Source: a bacterium (GTDB lineage Bacteria > Moduliflexota > Moduliflexia > Moduliflexales > JAUQPW01). From it: a stretch of 48,368 bases of DNA. Each line of letters begins with the position of its first letter. The stretch's first letter is position 1. Under the pieces are notes generated by a model. It was given only the letters and a program-made list of their open reading frames with translations, did not search any database and was not told the DNA's origin. A program made the position numbers and the translations under genes. Of this stretch, positions 30,903-40,325 are shown piece after piece. The DNA lies in the NCBI GenBank assembly GCA_030550175.1, contig JAUQPW010000036.1, positions 1 to 48,368 on the forward strand, given 5' to 3'.

Positions 30903-32314
30903 CGTATCTCTATCTTCCGGTGGATTATCCCCGACTTCTCATTGCTGGAACCCACAGTGGAGTTGGCAAAACCACAATCACCGCAGGACTTATGGCTGCT
31001 TTGAAGCATAAGGGCTACAAAGTCCAGGGGTTTAAAGCAGGCCCGGATTATATCGATCCGAGCCATCATACGTATGTGACAGGCATACCGTCCCGTAACC
31101 TGGATACCTGGCTGATGTCTAAGGACGTCATCTTAGAACTCTTTGAACGAAGTGCGGCCCGGGCCGATGTTTCGATTATCGAAGGGGTTATGGGCTTATA
31201 TGACGGATTAGGTGGGGATAGTGAACAGGGAAGTAGCGCTCATCTGGCTAAGATTTTAAATGCTCCGGTCCTTCTGGTCATTGACGCCAGGGCCCTGGCC
31301 AGATCTGCTGCCGCGCTGGTCCTGGGCTTTCAGAAATTTGACCCCGATATAAAGCTCTGTGGTGTCATTGCAAATAATATCGCCGGCCCGGGTCATTTCG
31401 AATATGTTCGGACCGCTATAGAAACTTATACTTCCGTCCCCGTGGTGGGGTATGTTCCTCGAGATCCGGCCATATCCATTCAAGAGCGCCATTTGGGTTT
31501 AGTTCCCCATGCAGAAGGCAAAGTTGAAACGGAGCGGTATAATAAATTACGGGATTATGTGCTTGCCCATGTAGGTTGTGAGCAAATTTTGCGTTGGATG
31601 GAAGGACATCCTCTTCCCCCGTTTCAAAGGACGATCTTTACGACGGCAGGCGACAGGCATCAGACCGTTGCCGATAAACATGTGCTGACAATTGGGATAG
31701 CCATGGATGAGGCGTTTAATTTTTATTATGCTGATAACCTGGATATTCTGGAATATCTGGGTGCGAGGTTGATTAAATTCTCTCCCATCCATGACGCCCA
31801 TCTGCCGAAGGATGTAGATGTGCTGTATTTTGGAGGTGGGTTTCCCGAGGTTTTTGCCGAAGAACTGGCCACCAATAAAACCATGATCCGGGAAATTCGA
31901 GACTTTGTCAATGGCATGAACCCGGTTTATGCCGAATGTGGCGGGTTGATGTATTTAGGTGAAAGTATTCAGACCTTTGATGGGGTCGTTTTCGATATGG
32001 TCGGGGTTTTGCCCATCCGAACCACCATGATGAATAAACGAATGGCCCTGGGCTATACTCGGGCAAAAGTCCTTCGGGATACTTTCCTCTGTCCGAAAGG
32101 AGGTGAAATCATCGGTCATGAATTTCACTGGTCCACCCTATCAGAAAGCGGAGAAGTAACCTATGCCTATGAAACCTTCAAACGGATAGGGGGACCTCGT
32201 AAGTATGATGGCATTCAGGTCAAAAAGGTTCTGGCTTCTTATCTACATGTCCACTTTGCTTCCAATATTGAAACAGCCAGGAGGTTTATCCAGGAGGTAG
32301 TAAGTAAGTCGTAA
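30881..32314 (+). CDS. cbiA: Cobyrinic acid a,c-diamide synthase
   Basis: CbiA/CobB amidates the a and c side chains of cobyrinic acid. It has the P-loop GTHSGVGKTT (23-32), GFKAGPDYIDPSHH, IEGVMGLYDGLGG, and the glutaminase nucleophile C353 in YAECGGLMYLG. The GTG start at 30881 is inside a repeat, so the first 13 residues (SPRPHVPYLYLP) are repeat-derived. A GTG at 30920 gives MDYPRLLIAGT, which matches typical family N-termini better, but neither has a clear ribosome-binding site. Its stop (TAA) lies in another short repeat (GTAAG type). Confidence 0.96.
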   Translation: MSPRPHVPYLYLPVDYPRLLIAGTHSGVGKTTITAGLMAALKHKGYKVQGFKAGPDYIDPSHHTYVTGIPSRNLDTWLMSKDVILELFERSAARADVSIIEGVMGLYDGLGGDSEQGSSAHLAKILNAPVLLVIDARALARSAAALVLGFQKFDPDIKLCGVIANNIAGPGHFEYVRTAIETYTSVPVVGYVPRDPAISIQERHLGLVPHAEGKVETERYNKLRDYVLAHVGCEQILRWMEGHPLPPFQRTIFTTAGDRHQTVADKHVLTIGIAMDEAFNFYYADNLDILEYLGARLIKFSPIHDAHLPKDVDVLYFGGGFPEVFAEELATNKTMIREIRDFVNGMNPVYAECGGLMYLGESIQTFDGVVFDMVGVLPIRTTMMNKRMALGYTRAKVLRDTFLCPKGGEIIGHEFHWSTLSESGEVTYAYETFKRIGGPRKYDGIQVKKVLASYLHVHFASNIETARRFIQEVVSKS

Positions 32315-32337
32315 GGACTTACCGCTTACTCCTTACC
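32298..32337. repeat. GTAAGTAAGTCGTAAGG-type repeat at the cbiA end
   Basis: Units GTAAGTAAGTCGTAAGGA and the complementary CTTACCGCTTACTCCTTACC run across the cbiA stop codon to just before the beta-propeller gene. The TAA stop is part of the repeat. Confidence 0.65.
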
Positions 32338-32356
32338 CTTTCAAGGGAGGTTCTCT

Positions 32357-33586
32357 ATGTACAAGAGATTACTAAGTTTTCTAGTCATCGGTTTGTTGTT
32401 CACCGGTTTTTCGTATCGGATCGTTTACGGTGGGGGTGAAGGGTGTGCTTTTCGGGAAGCAGCCGCACTCCAGGCTTCGGTAGATGTAGTCAAAACCCGG
32501 GTTTATATTACTAACCGGGCTTCAAACGATATAGCGGTTATCGATACGCGCACAGATCGGGTTATCGCCCGGATTCCCGTTGGGCCCACACCCCATCAGG
32601 TTGCATTCTCCCTGGATGGTAAAAAGGGTTATGCGACCAATACAGGAGATAACACCCTGACCATCTTCGATCCGGTTAATTACCACGTCATCTCCACCCT
32701 GACCCTGGGAGAAGGTCCTGAGCATATGGAGGTTTCACCGGATAATCGGTATCTATTTGTAGGGAATTTTGATGGGGGAACTGTTTCCGTTGTAGACGTT
32801 GCCACCGATAAAGAGATTGTTCGTCTGGCAGGTTTCTCAAAACCCCACAATATCAGCTTTACTCCGGATGGTCAAAAGACCTTCGTGGCCAATTTAGGGG
32901 CTCACACCGTCAGTGTTATCGATAACAAAGAAATGAAAGTGGTAGCCCAACCTTCCGTAGGAAGTCCCACTCTGCTGGCTGCTTTAGCCTCCCCTTCAAC
33001 CCTGTCTCCGGCAAGTATGCCGGAAATAAAAGGACCGGTTAACGTAACACTAAGTCCGGACGGCAAATATGGTTATGTAGCCCATGGGGATACAGGTGAA
33101 GTAGCCATTCTGGATACCCAAACCCAAGAACCGATTAAATATGTAAAGGTAGGTAAGGAACCTTGGAGGGCTTATGCAACGGTGGATGGAACCAAAATGC
33201 TGGTACCGAATAACGGAGATGAAACGGTTTCCATCTTGGATACGGCAACCCAGAAAGTTATAGCCACCTTACCCGGTGGTAAGGATATGACCGGGGTGAA
33301 TCCGGCCCATGGCGACAGGGTCGCTTATGTTATCTCCAGGGGAGAGAATAAGCTGGTTGTGTTAGATCTGGTTAATTTAAAGAAGATCGATGAAATTCCC
33401 GTCGGAGAGAACCCGGAAACTGCCGTCACCACTCCAGATGGAAAACGCTTGTATGTCGCCGTTCGCGGAACAAACAGTGTCGTGGTAATCGACACCGAAA
33501 CCCATAAGGTTCTTACCGAAATCAAAGAGGTGGGGAAAGAGCCCTGGGGAGCCATGATGTTGGGGGGCTATAATTACTGTCATTAA
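32357..33586 (+). CDS. Secreted YVTN-type beta-propeller protein
   Basis: This 409-residue exported protein has a signal peptide (MYKRLLSFLVIGLLFTGFSY, cleavage near residue 27). The rest is a beta-propeller of YVTN/YncE type: eight strand motifs such as VYITNRASNDIAVID, LFVGNFDGGTVSVVD and LYVAVRGTNSVVVID, each followed by a PVG/PHQV/SPDG turn. A Ser/Pro-rich insert lies between blades 4 and 5. It has a strong ribosome-binding site (GGGAGG, 6 bp before the ATG). It is flanked by cbiA and cobO and read in the same direction, so it is probably co-regulated by the riboswitch. No cobalamin-related function of this family is known to me; a periplasmic binding or uptake role is a guess. Confidence 0.85.
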   Translation: MYKRLLSFLVIGLLFTGFSYRIVYGGGEGCAFREAAALQASVDVVKTRVYITNRASNDIAVIDTRTDRVIARIPVGPTPHQVAFSLDGKKGYATNTGDNTLTIFDPVNYHVISTLTLGEGPEHMEVSPDNRYLFVGNFDGGTVSVVDVATDKEIVRLAGFSKPHNISFTPDGQKTFVANLGAHTVSVIDNKEMKVVAQPSVGSPTLLAALASPSTLSPASMPEIKGPVNVTLSPDGKYGYVAHGDTGEVAILDTQTQEPIKYVKVGKEPWRAYATVDGTKMLVPNNGDETVSILDTATQKVIATLPGGKDMTGVNPAHGDRVAYVISRGENKLVVLDLVNLKKIDEIPVGENPETAVTTPDGKRLYVAVRGTNSVVVIDTETHKVLTEIKEVGKEPWGAMMLGGYNYCH

Positions 33587-33620
33587 TCTCTGATTCGTTA
33601 TTCATTACGTCTTCTGGATC

Positions 33621-33660
33621 CACAAGTACGGGGCATGGAGAGATCACCCCCGTACTTGTG
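33621..33660. repeat. 13-bp perfect hairpin spanning the apparent cobO start
   Basis: CACAAGTACGGGG (33621-33633), a 14-base loop, then CCCCGTACTTGTG (33648-33660). The first possible ATG of cobO (33635) is in the loop. No T-run follows. It may be an attenuator, a stability element, or another repeat. Confidence 0.85.
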
Positions 33661-34219
33661 TAAGAGATTCCTGAAGGAAAAAACAACAGAGGCAACAAAA
33701 TTGCGTAAAGGTCTCGTTATTGTCAATACAGGTAATGGAAAGGGAAAAACGACCGCAGCCCTTGGGGTTTTGCTTCGTGCCTGGGGAAATGGAATGCGTG
33801 TAGTGATGCTTCAGTTCATCAAGCATACAACGGCCAGATGGGGTGAAATTAAGGCCGCCGAAAAGATGGGGATCGAGATGATTCCCTTGGGAAGCGGATT
33901 TACCTGGAAATCCAAGGACCTCGAAAAGGATAAAGCCCTGGCTCGCCAGGGTTGGGAGATCTGCAAGGAGAAAATCCAATCCGGTCAATACGATCTGGTT
34001 ATCCTGGATGAGTTAACCTACACCCTTAAGTATGGATGGCTTCCCCTGGATGAAGTCCTCCAGGTTCTAAAAAATAGGCCGGAGGGACTTCATATTATTA
34101 TTACCGGACGGGATGCCCCTCAGGAACTGATAGACTTTGCAGACCTTGTTACTGAGATGAGGAAGGTTAAACATCCCTACGATCAGGGAATCCGGGCCCA
34201 ACTGGGAATAGAATATTAG
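33635..34219 (+). CDS. cobO: Cob(I)yrinic acid a,c-diamide adenosyltransferase
   Basis: CobO/BtuR (CobA-type) adenosylates the corrinoid cobalt. The protein has P-loop TGNGKGKTT (32-40 of the long form), [17 protein letters not shown] and [10 protein letters not shown], the family core, and ends at the usual length. The ATG at 33635 lies in a hairpin loop and adds about 22 non-conserved residues. A TTG at 33701 ([13 protein letters not shown]) has AGAGG nine bases upstream and gives a family-like N-terminus, so I think it may be the true start. It ends beside an ACTCAGG-type repeat. Confidence 0.95.
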   Translation: MERSPPYLCKRFLKEKTTEATKLRKGLVIVNTGNGKGKTTAALGVLLRAWGNGMRVVMLQFIKHTTARWGEIKAAEKMGIEMIPLGSGFTWKSKDLEKDKALARQGWEICKEKIQSGQYDLVILDELTYTLKYGWLPLDEVLQVLKNRPEGLHIIITGRDAPQELIDFADLVTEMRKVKHPYDQGIRAQLGIEY

Positions 34220-34262
34220 TGTTGAGTACTGAGTCTTAACTCGGCCCTCAGCATTCAAGATT
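34219..34262. repeat. ACTGAGT/ACTCGG heptamer repeat, cobO-cobN junction
   Basis: GTTGAGTACTGAGTCTTAAC and CTCGGCCCTCAGCATTC are decayed, partly inverted heptamers filling the gap between cobO and cobN. Better-preserved relatives lie at 38186-38250, 40300-40320 and 43060-43104. Confidence 0.65.
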
Positions 34263-34273
34263 TTTTAGGATCC

Positions 34274-37200
34274 ATGATTATCTATCTGACCCATGCAGAT
34301 ACCGATCTTTTGACACTTAGCCATGTCGTTCGTCAATTACCCGATGGCTTCCCGCGAATTCGGGCTTTAAACCCTAAAGAGCTTAAAACCGTCGAGGCAG
34401 TGGATCAATATCTCTCTACCCATTTCCCTCAGGCCAGATTGGTGATCCTTCGATTGTTAGGCGGTAAGCGCAGTTTTGAAGAGGGATTCGAGAAAATCGT
34501 CCGGGTTTGTAAAGAAAACAACATCCCTTTAATTGCCTGCTCGGGAGATCAACAACTCGATCCGGAGTTGACAGCCTTCTCTACAGTTCCAAAAAATCTC
34601 GTCTATCAAACCTTTCAATACTTGCTTCAGGGAGGAGTAGATAACTTTAAAAACTGGCTTCTTTTCCTCAGTGACGAAATTCTACATACCACCTACGGGT
34701 ATCAAAGTCCCCAACTCGTCCCCTGGGATGGGCTTTATTATCCAGAAAAAGACGAAAGAAAGGAGGGAAAAGGCAAAAGAGAGGATTCTCTTTCCCCTTT
34801 TGCTCCTTCGTTTTTTGAGGATGTAGAGTCTTTTTGTCTCAACTACCATCAACCGAGCCGTCCCACCATTGGAATTCTGTTCTATCGGGCCCATTGGATG
34901 AGTCGCAATCTGGATTTTGTAGATGCCCTTGTTCATCGCCTGGAACCCGAAGCTAATGTCCTTCCTGTTTTTTGTTACAGTCTTAAAGATGAGGATGCAG
35001 ATGGAATTCCCAGGATATTCCGCCGGTATCTTCTGGACGAAAAAGGTCAGAGCCGGGTGGATTGTCTTATCAGTACTTTAAGTTTTTCCACCCTCAGTCA
35101 TCCTTCACAGCAGACCGTATACCATGGGCCCTGGATCTGGCTTAATGTTCCCATCCTTCAGGCCATCGTCTGTACAACTTCCTTTAAAGAATGGTCTGAA
35201 AGTGCTATGGGTCTCAGTCCTCTGGATGTAGCCATGAATGTGGCGTTGCCGGAATTTGATGGACGGATTATTTCGATTCCCATTTCTTTTAAAGAAGAGA
35301 CCGTTCAAGATGAAGTCTTAGGCACACGTCTTTTGAAGTATGTTCATCGTCCGGATCGGATTGATTATCTTGCCAGGCTTGCCTTGAATTGGGCCAGGTT
35401 GCGCCATAAACCCAATTCAGAGAAACGTGTGGCCATCCTTCTCACCAATTATCCCTCTAAAAATGCCCGTATTGGGAATGCCGTTGGACTGGATACACCG
35501 GCATCGGTTGTTAACTTACTTCGTAAAATGAAAGAAGAAGGGTATAAAATCGGAGAGATCCCTCCCGATGGGGATACCCTCATCCAGCAGATTATTGCAC
35601 GGTGTAGCAACGACAGGGAGTTTCTTACAGAAGAACAAATGAAGAATGCCGTGGCTCACCTAGAAGAAACAAAATACCGGGAGATCTATGAAAACCTTCC
35701 GGTTAAAGTTCAAGAGGAGCTTCGCAGAAACTGGGGAGAACCCCCCGGGGAAGTATTTTATTATAACCACCATCTGGTTATTCCAGGGATTCAATTGGAA
35801 AATATTTTTATAGGTCTTCAACCTCCCCGGGGTTATGGAGACAATCCCCTGGCGATCTATCACAGTCCGGATCTGGTTCCTACCCATCACTACCTGGCTT
35901 ATTATCGATGGCTTCGGGATGTTTTTAAGGCAGATGCCATCATTCACGTGGGTAAACACGGAACTTTAGAATGGTTACCGGGAAAGGGAATCGGACTGTC
36001 GGAATCTTGCTACCCAGAGGTGGTACTTTCAGATCTCCCGAATTTTTATCCCTATATCATCAATAATCCCGGAGAAGGAACCCAGGCTAAACGACGTAGT
36101 CATGCTACGATTATTGATCATCTTATCCCTGCCATGACCCATGCCGATGCGTATGGGGATATAGCCCGGCTGGAGCAACTCCTGGACGAGTACTATCGAA
36201 CCCAAGCCTTAGATCCCAAAAAATTACCGATTCTCCAGCAACAGATCTGGCAGGTGGTTTTGGATGCGAAACTACACCGGGATCTAAATACCGAAGAACG
36301 ACCTGAGGATTTTGATCAATTCTTAAAAGATGTGGACGGGTATATTTGTGAATTGAAAGACGCGCAAATCCGAAGTGGTCTCCATATTTTAGGACAACTT
36401 CCCCAGGGGGAGGAACTTATAAGGCTTTTACTTGCCATGACCCGTCTGGATAATGCCAACATTCCAAGTCTCAGACGGGCTATTGCCGAAGCCTTGTTAC
36501 CCACCGTCGCAGATGGTTCTGGAGAGACAACGATCGGCGGCCGGCGACCGATGGACTATGTAAGGCTTCTGGAGCATCGTGGAGAGCCTTTCACCCTACC
36601 GATACCGGAGAAGCTGGCTACCCTTAATCCTTCTGTGCCGATTCAAACCTGTGGAGATGTCCTGGAGCGTTTGGATGCGGTAGCTTCCCTTCTTCTTCAA
36701 CAACTTCAAGCCCGGCAATTCAATCCCGAAGCAGTGGATGAAGTGGTTAGGGAATTTTTTGGAAGGTCAGAGCCGAAGATTTGTCAGGTTTTGGATTATG
36801 TTACCGGGTTTATTTATCCCAATCTGGAACGGGTCACCGATGAAATCACCCATATCCTTCGAGGGCTTCGAGGAGAGCACGTTCCGGCAGGTCCCAGTGG
36901 TTCTCCAACCCGTGGTATGGCTGGCATCCTGCCAACGGGACGAAATTTCTATTCTATTGATCCCAGGACCATTCCTTCTCCGGCAGCCTGGGAAGTAGGG
37001 AAACAGGTTGCTGAAGCCCTCCTGGCCAAATATCTGGCCGAAGAGGGAAAATATCCCGAGACGGTTGGATTGGTTGTTTGGGGTACTTCGGCGATGCGGA
37101 CCCATGGGGATGATATCGCAGAGATCCTCTACTTACTTGGAGTTCGCCCGATCTGGCAACCTGAAAGCCGAAGGGTAAGCCGCCTGGAAGTTATTCCTTT

Positions 37201-38185
37201 AGAGGAGCTCAAGCGCCCCAGAATCGATGTAACCATCCGGATTAGTGGCTTTTTCCGGGATGCCTTTCCTAACTTGATCCACCTGCTGGATGAAGCCATC
37301 GAGATCGTAGCCGGCCTCGATGAATCTCCAGAGGTTAATTATGTGATCAAACATGTTCAAGAAGATCTAGCCTGTATGGGTAAGGGCCTAGAGACCTATA
37401 AGAATAAAGAAAATTCCCTCGTACCCCCACCCTCCCATATTCTTCGCCAGCAGGTTCTATATCGGATCTTCGGAAGTAAGCCGGGGAGTTATGGGGCCGG
37501 GATCCTTCCGGCTCTGGAAGAGCGCAATTGGAAGACCGATCAAGATCTTGCAGATATCTATATAGCCTGGGGAAGCTATGCCTATACCCGGACTCAGGAT
37601 GGAGTGGCCGCTCCAGAAGCCTTTAAAATTCGTTTTCGACAAATTACCATAGCTGCCAAGAATCAGGATAATCGAGAGCATGATATCTTTGATAGCGATG
37701 ATTATATGCAGTATCACGGGGGTATGATTGCCACAGTTCGGGCTTTGACGGGTAAAAATCCCCGACAGTTTTTCGGAGATACTTCGGATCCTCAACGGAT
37801 TAAAGTCCGGGATCTCAAAGAAGAAGCCCTTCGGGTCTTTCGGAGCCGGGTTATTAATCCAAAATGGATCGCTTCCATTCAACGCCACGGATATAAGGGA
37901 GCTTCTGAGCTGGCTGCAACGGTCGATTATTTATTCGGTTATGACGCAACGGCTGAGATTCTGGAAGACTGGATGTATGAGCGTCTGGCCGAGACCTATA
38001 TCTTGAATGAGTCCATGCAACAATTCTTCCAGGAGAAAAATCCCTGGGCCCTCCGGGATATGGCCGGTAGACTCTTAGAGGCCATCGAAAGGGGACTTTG
38101 GGAAAAGCCTTCGGAAGAAATGATCTCGCAACTTCGGCAGGTTTACTTGAAATTTGAAGGGGAGATAGAACAGAGAATGTACTAA
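34274..38185 (+). CDS. cobN: Cobaltochelatase CobN / BchH-like large subunit
   Basis: This 1303-residue large subunit of an ATP-dependent chelatase inserts cobalt into the corrin ring with AAA+ partners. The hallmark IIHVGKHGTLEWLPGKGIG is near 554-572, NNPGEGTQAKRRSHATIIDH near 597, and GRNFYSIDPRTIPSPAAWEVG and HDIFDSDDYMQYHGG later. Residues about 158-181 (KDERKEGKGKREDSLSPFAP and neighbours) form a charged insert encoded by an imperfect purine/pyrimidine palindrome. TTTAGGA precedes the ATG. The chlID gene directly downstream provides the ATPase partner. Confidence 0.96.
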   Translation: MIIYLTHADTDLLTLSHVVRQLPDGFPRIRALNPKELKTVEAVDQYLSTHFPQARLVILRLLGGKRSFEEGFEKIVRVCKENNIPLIACSGDQQLDPELTAFSTVPKNLVYQTFQYLLQGGVDNFKNWLLFLSDEILHTTYGYQSPQLVPWDGLYYPEKDERKEGKGKREDSLSPFAPSFFEDVESFCLNYHQPSRPTIGILFYRAHWMSRNLDFVDALVHRLEPEANVLPVFCYSLKDEDADGIPRIFRRYLLDEKGQSRVDCLISTLSFSTLSHPSQQTVYHGPWIWLNVPILQAIVCTTSFKEWSESAMGLSPLDVAMNVALPEFDGRIISIPISFKEETVQDEVLGTRLLKYVHRPDRIDYLARLALNWARLRHKPNSEKRVAILLTNYPSKNARIGNAVGLDTPASVVNLLRKMKEEGYKIGEIPPDGDTLIQQIIARCSNDREFLTEEQMKNAVAHLEETKYREIYENLPVKVQEELRRNWGEPPGEVFYYNHHLVIPGIQLENIFIGLQPPRGYGDNPLAIYHSPDLVPTHHYLAYYRWLRDVFKADAIIHVGKHGTLEWLPGKGIGLSESCYPEVVLSDLPNFYPYIINNPGEGTQAKRRSHATIIDHLIPAMTHADAYGDIARLEQLLDEYYRTQALDPKKLPILQQQIWQVVLDAKLHRDLNTEERPEDFDQFLKDVDGYICELKDAQIRSGLHILGQLPQGEELIRLLLAMTRLDNANIPSLRRAIAEALLPTVADGSGETTIGGRRPMDYVRLLEHRGEPFTLPIPEKLATLNPSVPIQTCGDVLERLDAVASLLLQQLQARQFNPEAVDEVVREFFGRSEPKICQVLDYVTGFIYPNLERVTDEITHILRGLRGEHVPAGPSGSPTRGMAGILPTGRNFYSIDPRTIPSPAAWEVGKQVAEALLAKYLAEEGKYPETVGLVVWGTSAMRTHGDDIAEILYLLGVRPIWQPESRRVSRLEVIPLEELKRPRIDVTIRISGFFRDAFPNLIHLLDEAIEIVAGLDESPEVNYVIKHVQEDLACMGKGLETYKNKENSLVPPPSHILRQQVLYRIFGSKPGSYGAGILPALEERNWKTDQDLADIYIAWGSYAYTRTQDGVAAPEAFKIRFRQITIAAKNQDNREHDIFDSDDYMQYHGGMIATVRALTGKNPRQFFGDTSDPQRIKVRDLKEEALRVFRSRVINPKWIASIQRHGYKGASELAATVDYLFGYDATAEILEDWMYERLAETYILNESMQQFFQEKNPWALRDMAGRLLEAIERGLWEKPSEEMISQLRQVYLKFEGEIEQRMY
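34746..34816. repeat. Purine-rich palindrome inside cobN
   Basis: A purine arm (AAAGAAAGGAGGGAAAAGGC region) faces CTCTTTCCCCTTTTGCTCC around a GGAT centre. It codes for CobN residues about 158-181, a linker-like charged stretch, without breaking the frame. Similar elements are at 41937-41981 and 43764-43823. Confidence 0.7.
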
Positions 38186-38250
38186 GTCCTGAGTAAAAAT
38201 AAAGACTTGGTACTCAGTATTCCATACCCAGTACTCAGCACTCAGGACTA
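38186..38250. repeat. ACTCAGG heptamer repeat, cobN-chlID junction
   Basis: AGTCCTGAGT at the left and ACTCAGGACT at the right form the outer arms, with GGTACTCAGTATTCC and CCCAGTACTCAGC between. It fills the gap between cobN and chlID. Confidence 0.8.
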
Positions 38251-38257
38251 TGAGCGG

Positions 38258-40309
38258 ATGAACAGACCGATTTTTCCTTTTACTGCACTGGTCGGTCAAG
38301 ACCGGATGAAGCGGGCCTTATTGTTGAATGCCATTAATCCGCAAATCGGAGGGGTTTTAATTCGCGGTGAGAAAGGTACTGCAAAATCAACCGCCGTGAG
38401 GGCTTTGGTTAATCTACTCCCGGAGATTACCGTTGTTGCCGATTGTCCTTATTCCTGTGATCCAGATCGACCCGATCGTTTTTGTCTGGATTGTGCAGAA
38501 CGGATGGCTAAAGGGGAGGTTTTACCTCGAACCCGTCGTCCTGTACGGATAGTGGAATTACCCGTTGGAGCTACCGAAGATCGTTTGATAGGGATGTTAG
38601 ATCTTGAAAAAGCTATCCAGGAAGGGCGGCGGCATTTTGAACCGGGATTACTTGCAGCGGCTAACCGTGGGATTCTCTATATCGATGAGGTCAATTTGCT
38701 CAGTGATCATTTGGTAGATATCTTGTTGGATGCTGCAGCTATGGGGACTAATTTTGTGGAACGGGAAGGAATTTCCTTTGCCCATCCGGCACATTTCATT
38801 TTAGTGGGTACCATGAATCCCGAAGAGGGGGAGTTACGCCCTCAACTCCTGGATCGATTTGCATTGGCCGTGGAGGTAGAAGGTCTTCAAGATCCATCCC
38901 AAAGGATGGAGGTGGTCAAACGGCGAATAGCTTTTGAAACCGACCCTGTGGAGTTTGGAAAACAATGGGCTTCATCGGAAGAGCAGGAACGTATCCGCCT
39001 GCAAAAAGCCCGGGAATTACTTCCTCAGGTTCACTTAAGTGAAACAAATCTAAGTCTGCTTACCCGGATCTGTATTGAATATAAAGTAGATGGATTAAGA
39101 GCCGATATCGTATTGTACAAAACGGCCTGCACCCTGGCGGCTTATATGGGCCGTACGGAGGTCATCGAAGAAGATATTCAGGAAGCAGCAGAATTAGTCT
39201 TACTTCATAGACAACGGCGTCAACCTTTTCAACAGCCCCAATTTAATCGGGATCAGCTTTTCTCCACCGTCCGTAATCCGTTGTCTGGAGTTAGCCAGTC
39301 ATCATCCCCCGTAGTAGCTCAAGAACAACAAACGATTGATCATCCCCAGACAACAGCTGGTAGGCAACCCACAACGAATCATTTAGAGGAGAAAATATTT
39401 GAGGTTGGAACGCCCTTTCCGATTAAGCCTTTTTCCATTGAGGTGAAAGATAAAATTCCACGGAGTGGATATGGACGACGAAGTACAACCTATGGAAACT
39501 CGGGAACAGGACATTACATCGGTTCGGCTATACCTAAGGAGCGGGTTCAGGATCTGGCCCTGGATGCAACCCTTCGGGCAGCTGCTCCCTATCAGAAAAG
39601 ACGCAGGGACCTGGAAATGTGGAAGCGCGGACAGATAAGCATAGAAAAGGATTCTCCACATCGTGCCTCGGTGCCTCCACGTCCCAAATGGCTCATTCAT
39701 TCCATGGATTTTCGGGAGAAGATCCGGGAAACCCGAATAGGAAATTTAATTCTGTTTGTTGTAGATGCCAGTGGTTCCATGGGGTCCCATCGTCGCATGG
39801 TGGCTACCAAAGGAGCTATCCTGTCTCTATTGTTAGATGCTTATCAGCGAAGGGACCGGGTAGGTCTGATTACGTTCCGGGGAGACACGGCTTCCTTAAT
39901 CCTTCCTCCGACTAACAGTGTGGAGTTGGCAGAGCAGTATCTACGTCAGTTGCCTACAGGGGGGAGAACTCCATTAGCTCAAGGGCTTTACCGGGCTTTT
40001 ATAACATTTCAACAGCAGAAAATGCGGGATAAACAGCTAGTTCCTTTATTGGTCCTTATTTCAGATGGACGCGCCAACGTCTCGTTATACGGAGGGGATC
40101 CCTTAGCCGAAGCTAAAGTTCTTGCAGAGCAAATCCGAAAGCAGGGTATTCGATCTTTAATTATCGATACGGAACAAGGCTATATCCATTTAAGTATTCT
40201 ACGGGAAATTGCGACGGCCTTAGGTGGTCAGTATCTCCATCTAGAGGATCTGGTTGCTAACCGCTTGGTGAAGGCCGTTCGGGGGACCATAAACCCTACT
40301 GAGTACTGA
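38258..40309 (+). CDS. Mg-chelatase ChlI-ChlD-type AAA+/VWA fusion (probable cobaltochelatase ATPase partner of CobN)
   Basis: From the ATG at 38258 the protein has 683 residues. The AAA+ module (1-330) has Walker [10 protein letters not shown] (37-45), a four-cysteine loop [17 protein letters not shown] (63-79) and Walker B ILYIDEV (139-145). A Pro/Gln-rich linker follows (about 335-430), then a von Willebrand A domain with the [13 protein letters not shown] from D503. This ChlI-ChlD layout accompanies CobN in many bacteria that lack CobS/CobT. The upstream frame to 38207 is repeat-derived and rejected. About 25 residues before the VWA domain ([18 protein letters not shown]) are encoded by a GACGCGG-type repeat copy, and the last codons (TEY, stop) by a heptamer repeat. 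Confidence 0.93.
   Translation: MNRPIFPFTALVGQDRMKRALLLNAINPQIGGVLIRGEKGTAKSTAVRALVNLLPEITVVADCPYSCDPDRPDRFCLDCAERMAKGEVLPRTRRPVRIVELPVGATEDRLIGMLDLEKAIQEGRRHFEPGLLAAANRGILYIDEVNLLSDHLVDILLDAAAMGTNFVEREGISFAHPAHFILVGTMNPEEGELRPQLLDRFALAVEVEGLQDPSQRMEVVKRRIAFETDPVEFGKQWASSEEQERIRLQKARELLPQVHLSETNLSLLTRICIEYKVDGLRADIVLYKTACTLAAYMGRTEVIEEDIQEAAELVLLHRQRRQPFQQPQFNRDQLFSTVRNPLSGVSQSSSPVVAQEQQTIDHPQTTAGRQPTTNHLEEKIFEVGTPFPIKPFSIEVKDKIPRSGYGRRSTTYGNSGTGHYIGSAIPKERVQDLALDATLRAAAPYQKRRRDLEMWKRGQISIEKDSPHRASVPPRPKWLIHSMDFREKIRETRIGNLILFVVDASGSMGSHRRMVATKGAILSLLLDAYQRRDRVGLITFRGDTASLILPPTNSVELAEQYLRQLPTGGRTPLAQGLYRAFITFQQQKMRDKQLVPLLVLISDGRANVSLYGGDPLAEAKVLAEQIRKQGIRSLIIDTEQGYIHLSILREIATALGGQYLHLEDLVANRLVKAVRGTINPTEY
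39655..39690. repeat. GACGCGG-type repeat copy inside chlID
   Basis: CCACATCGTGCCTCGGTG followed by CCTCCACGTCCC resembles one arm of the repeats at 20832 and 30807 (complement GGACGTGGAGGCACCGAGGC), and GTGGAAGCGCGGAC just upstream may be the decayed other arm. It is in frame and adds a Ser/Pro/Arg-rich segment. Confidence 0.5.
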
Positions 40310-40320
40310 GTGCTGGGTAA
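40300..40320. repeat. ACTGAGT heptamer repeat, chlID-cbiX junction
   Basis: CTACTGAGTACTGAGTGCTG spans the chlID stop, so the repeat provides the final residues and TGA. Only one arm is visible. Confidence 0.6.
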
Positions 40321-40325
40321 GGCTT

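Noticed and set aside
33587..33660. The hairpin after the beta-propeller gene as an intrinsic terminator
   Set aside because: No T-run follows on either strand, and the operon appears to continue through cobO.
38207..38257. Longer N-terminus for the chlID fusion
   Set aside because: It is encoded by the heptamer repeat, and the conserved protein begins at [14 protein letters not shown].
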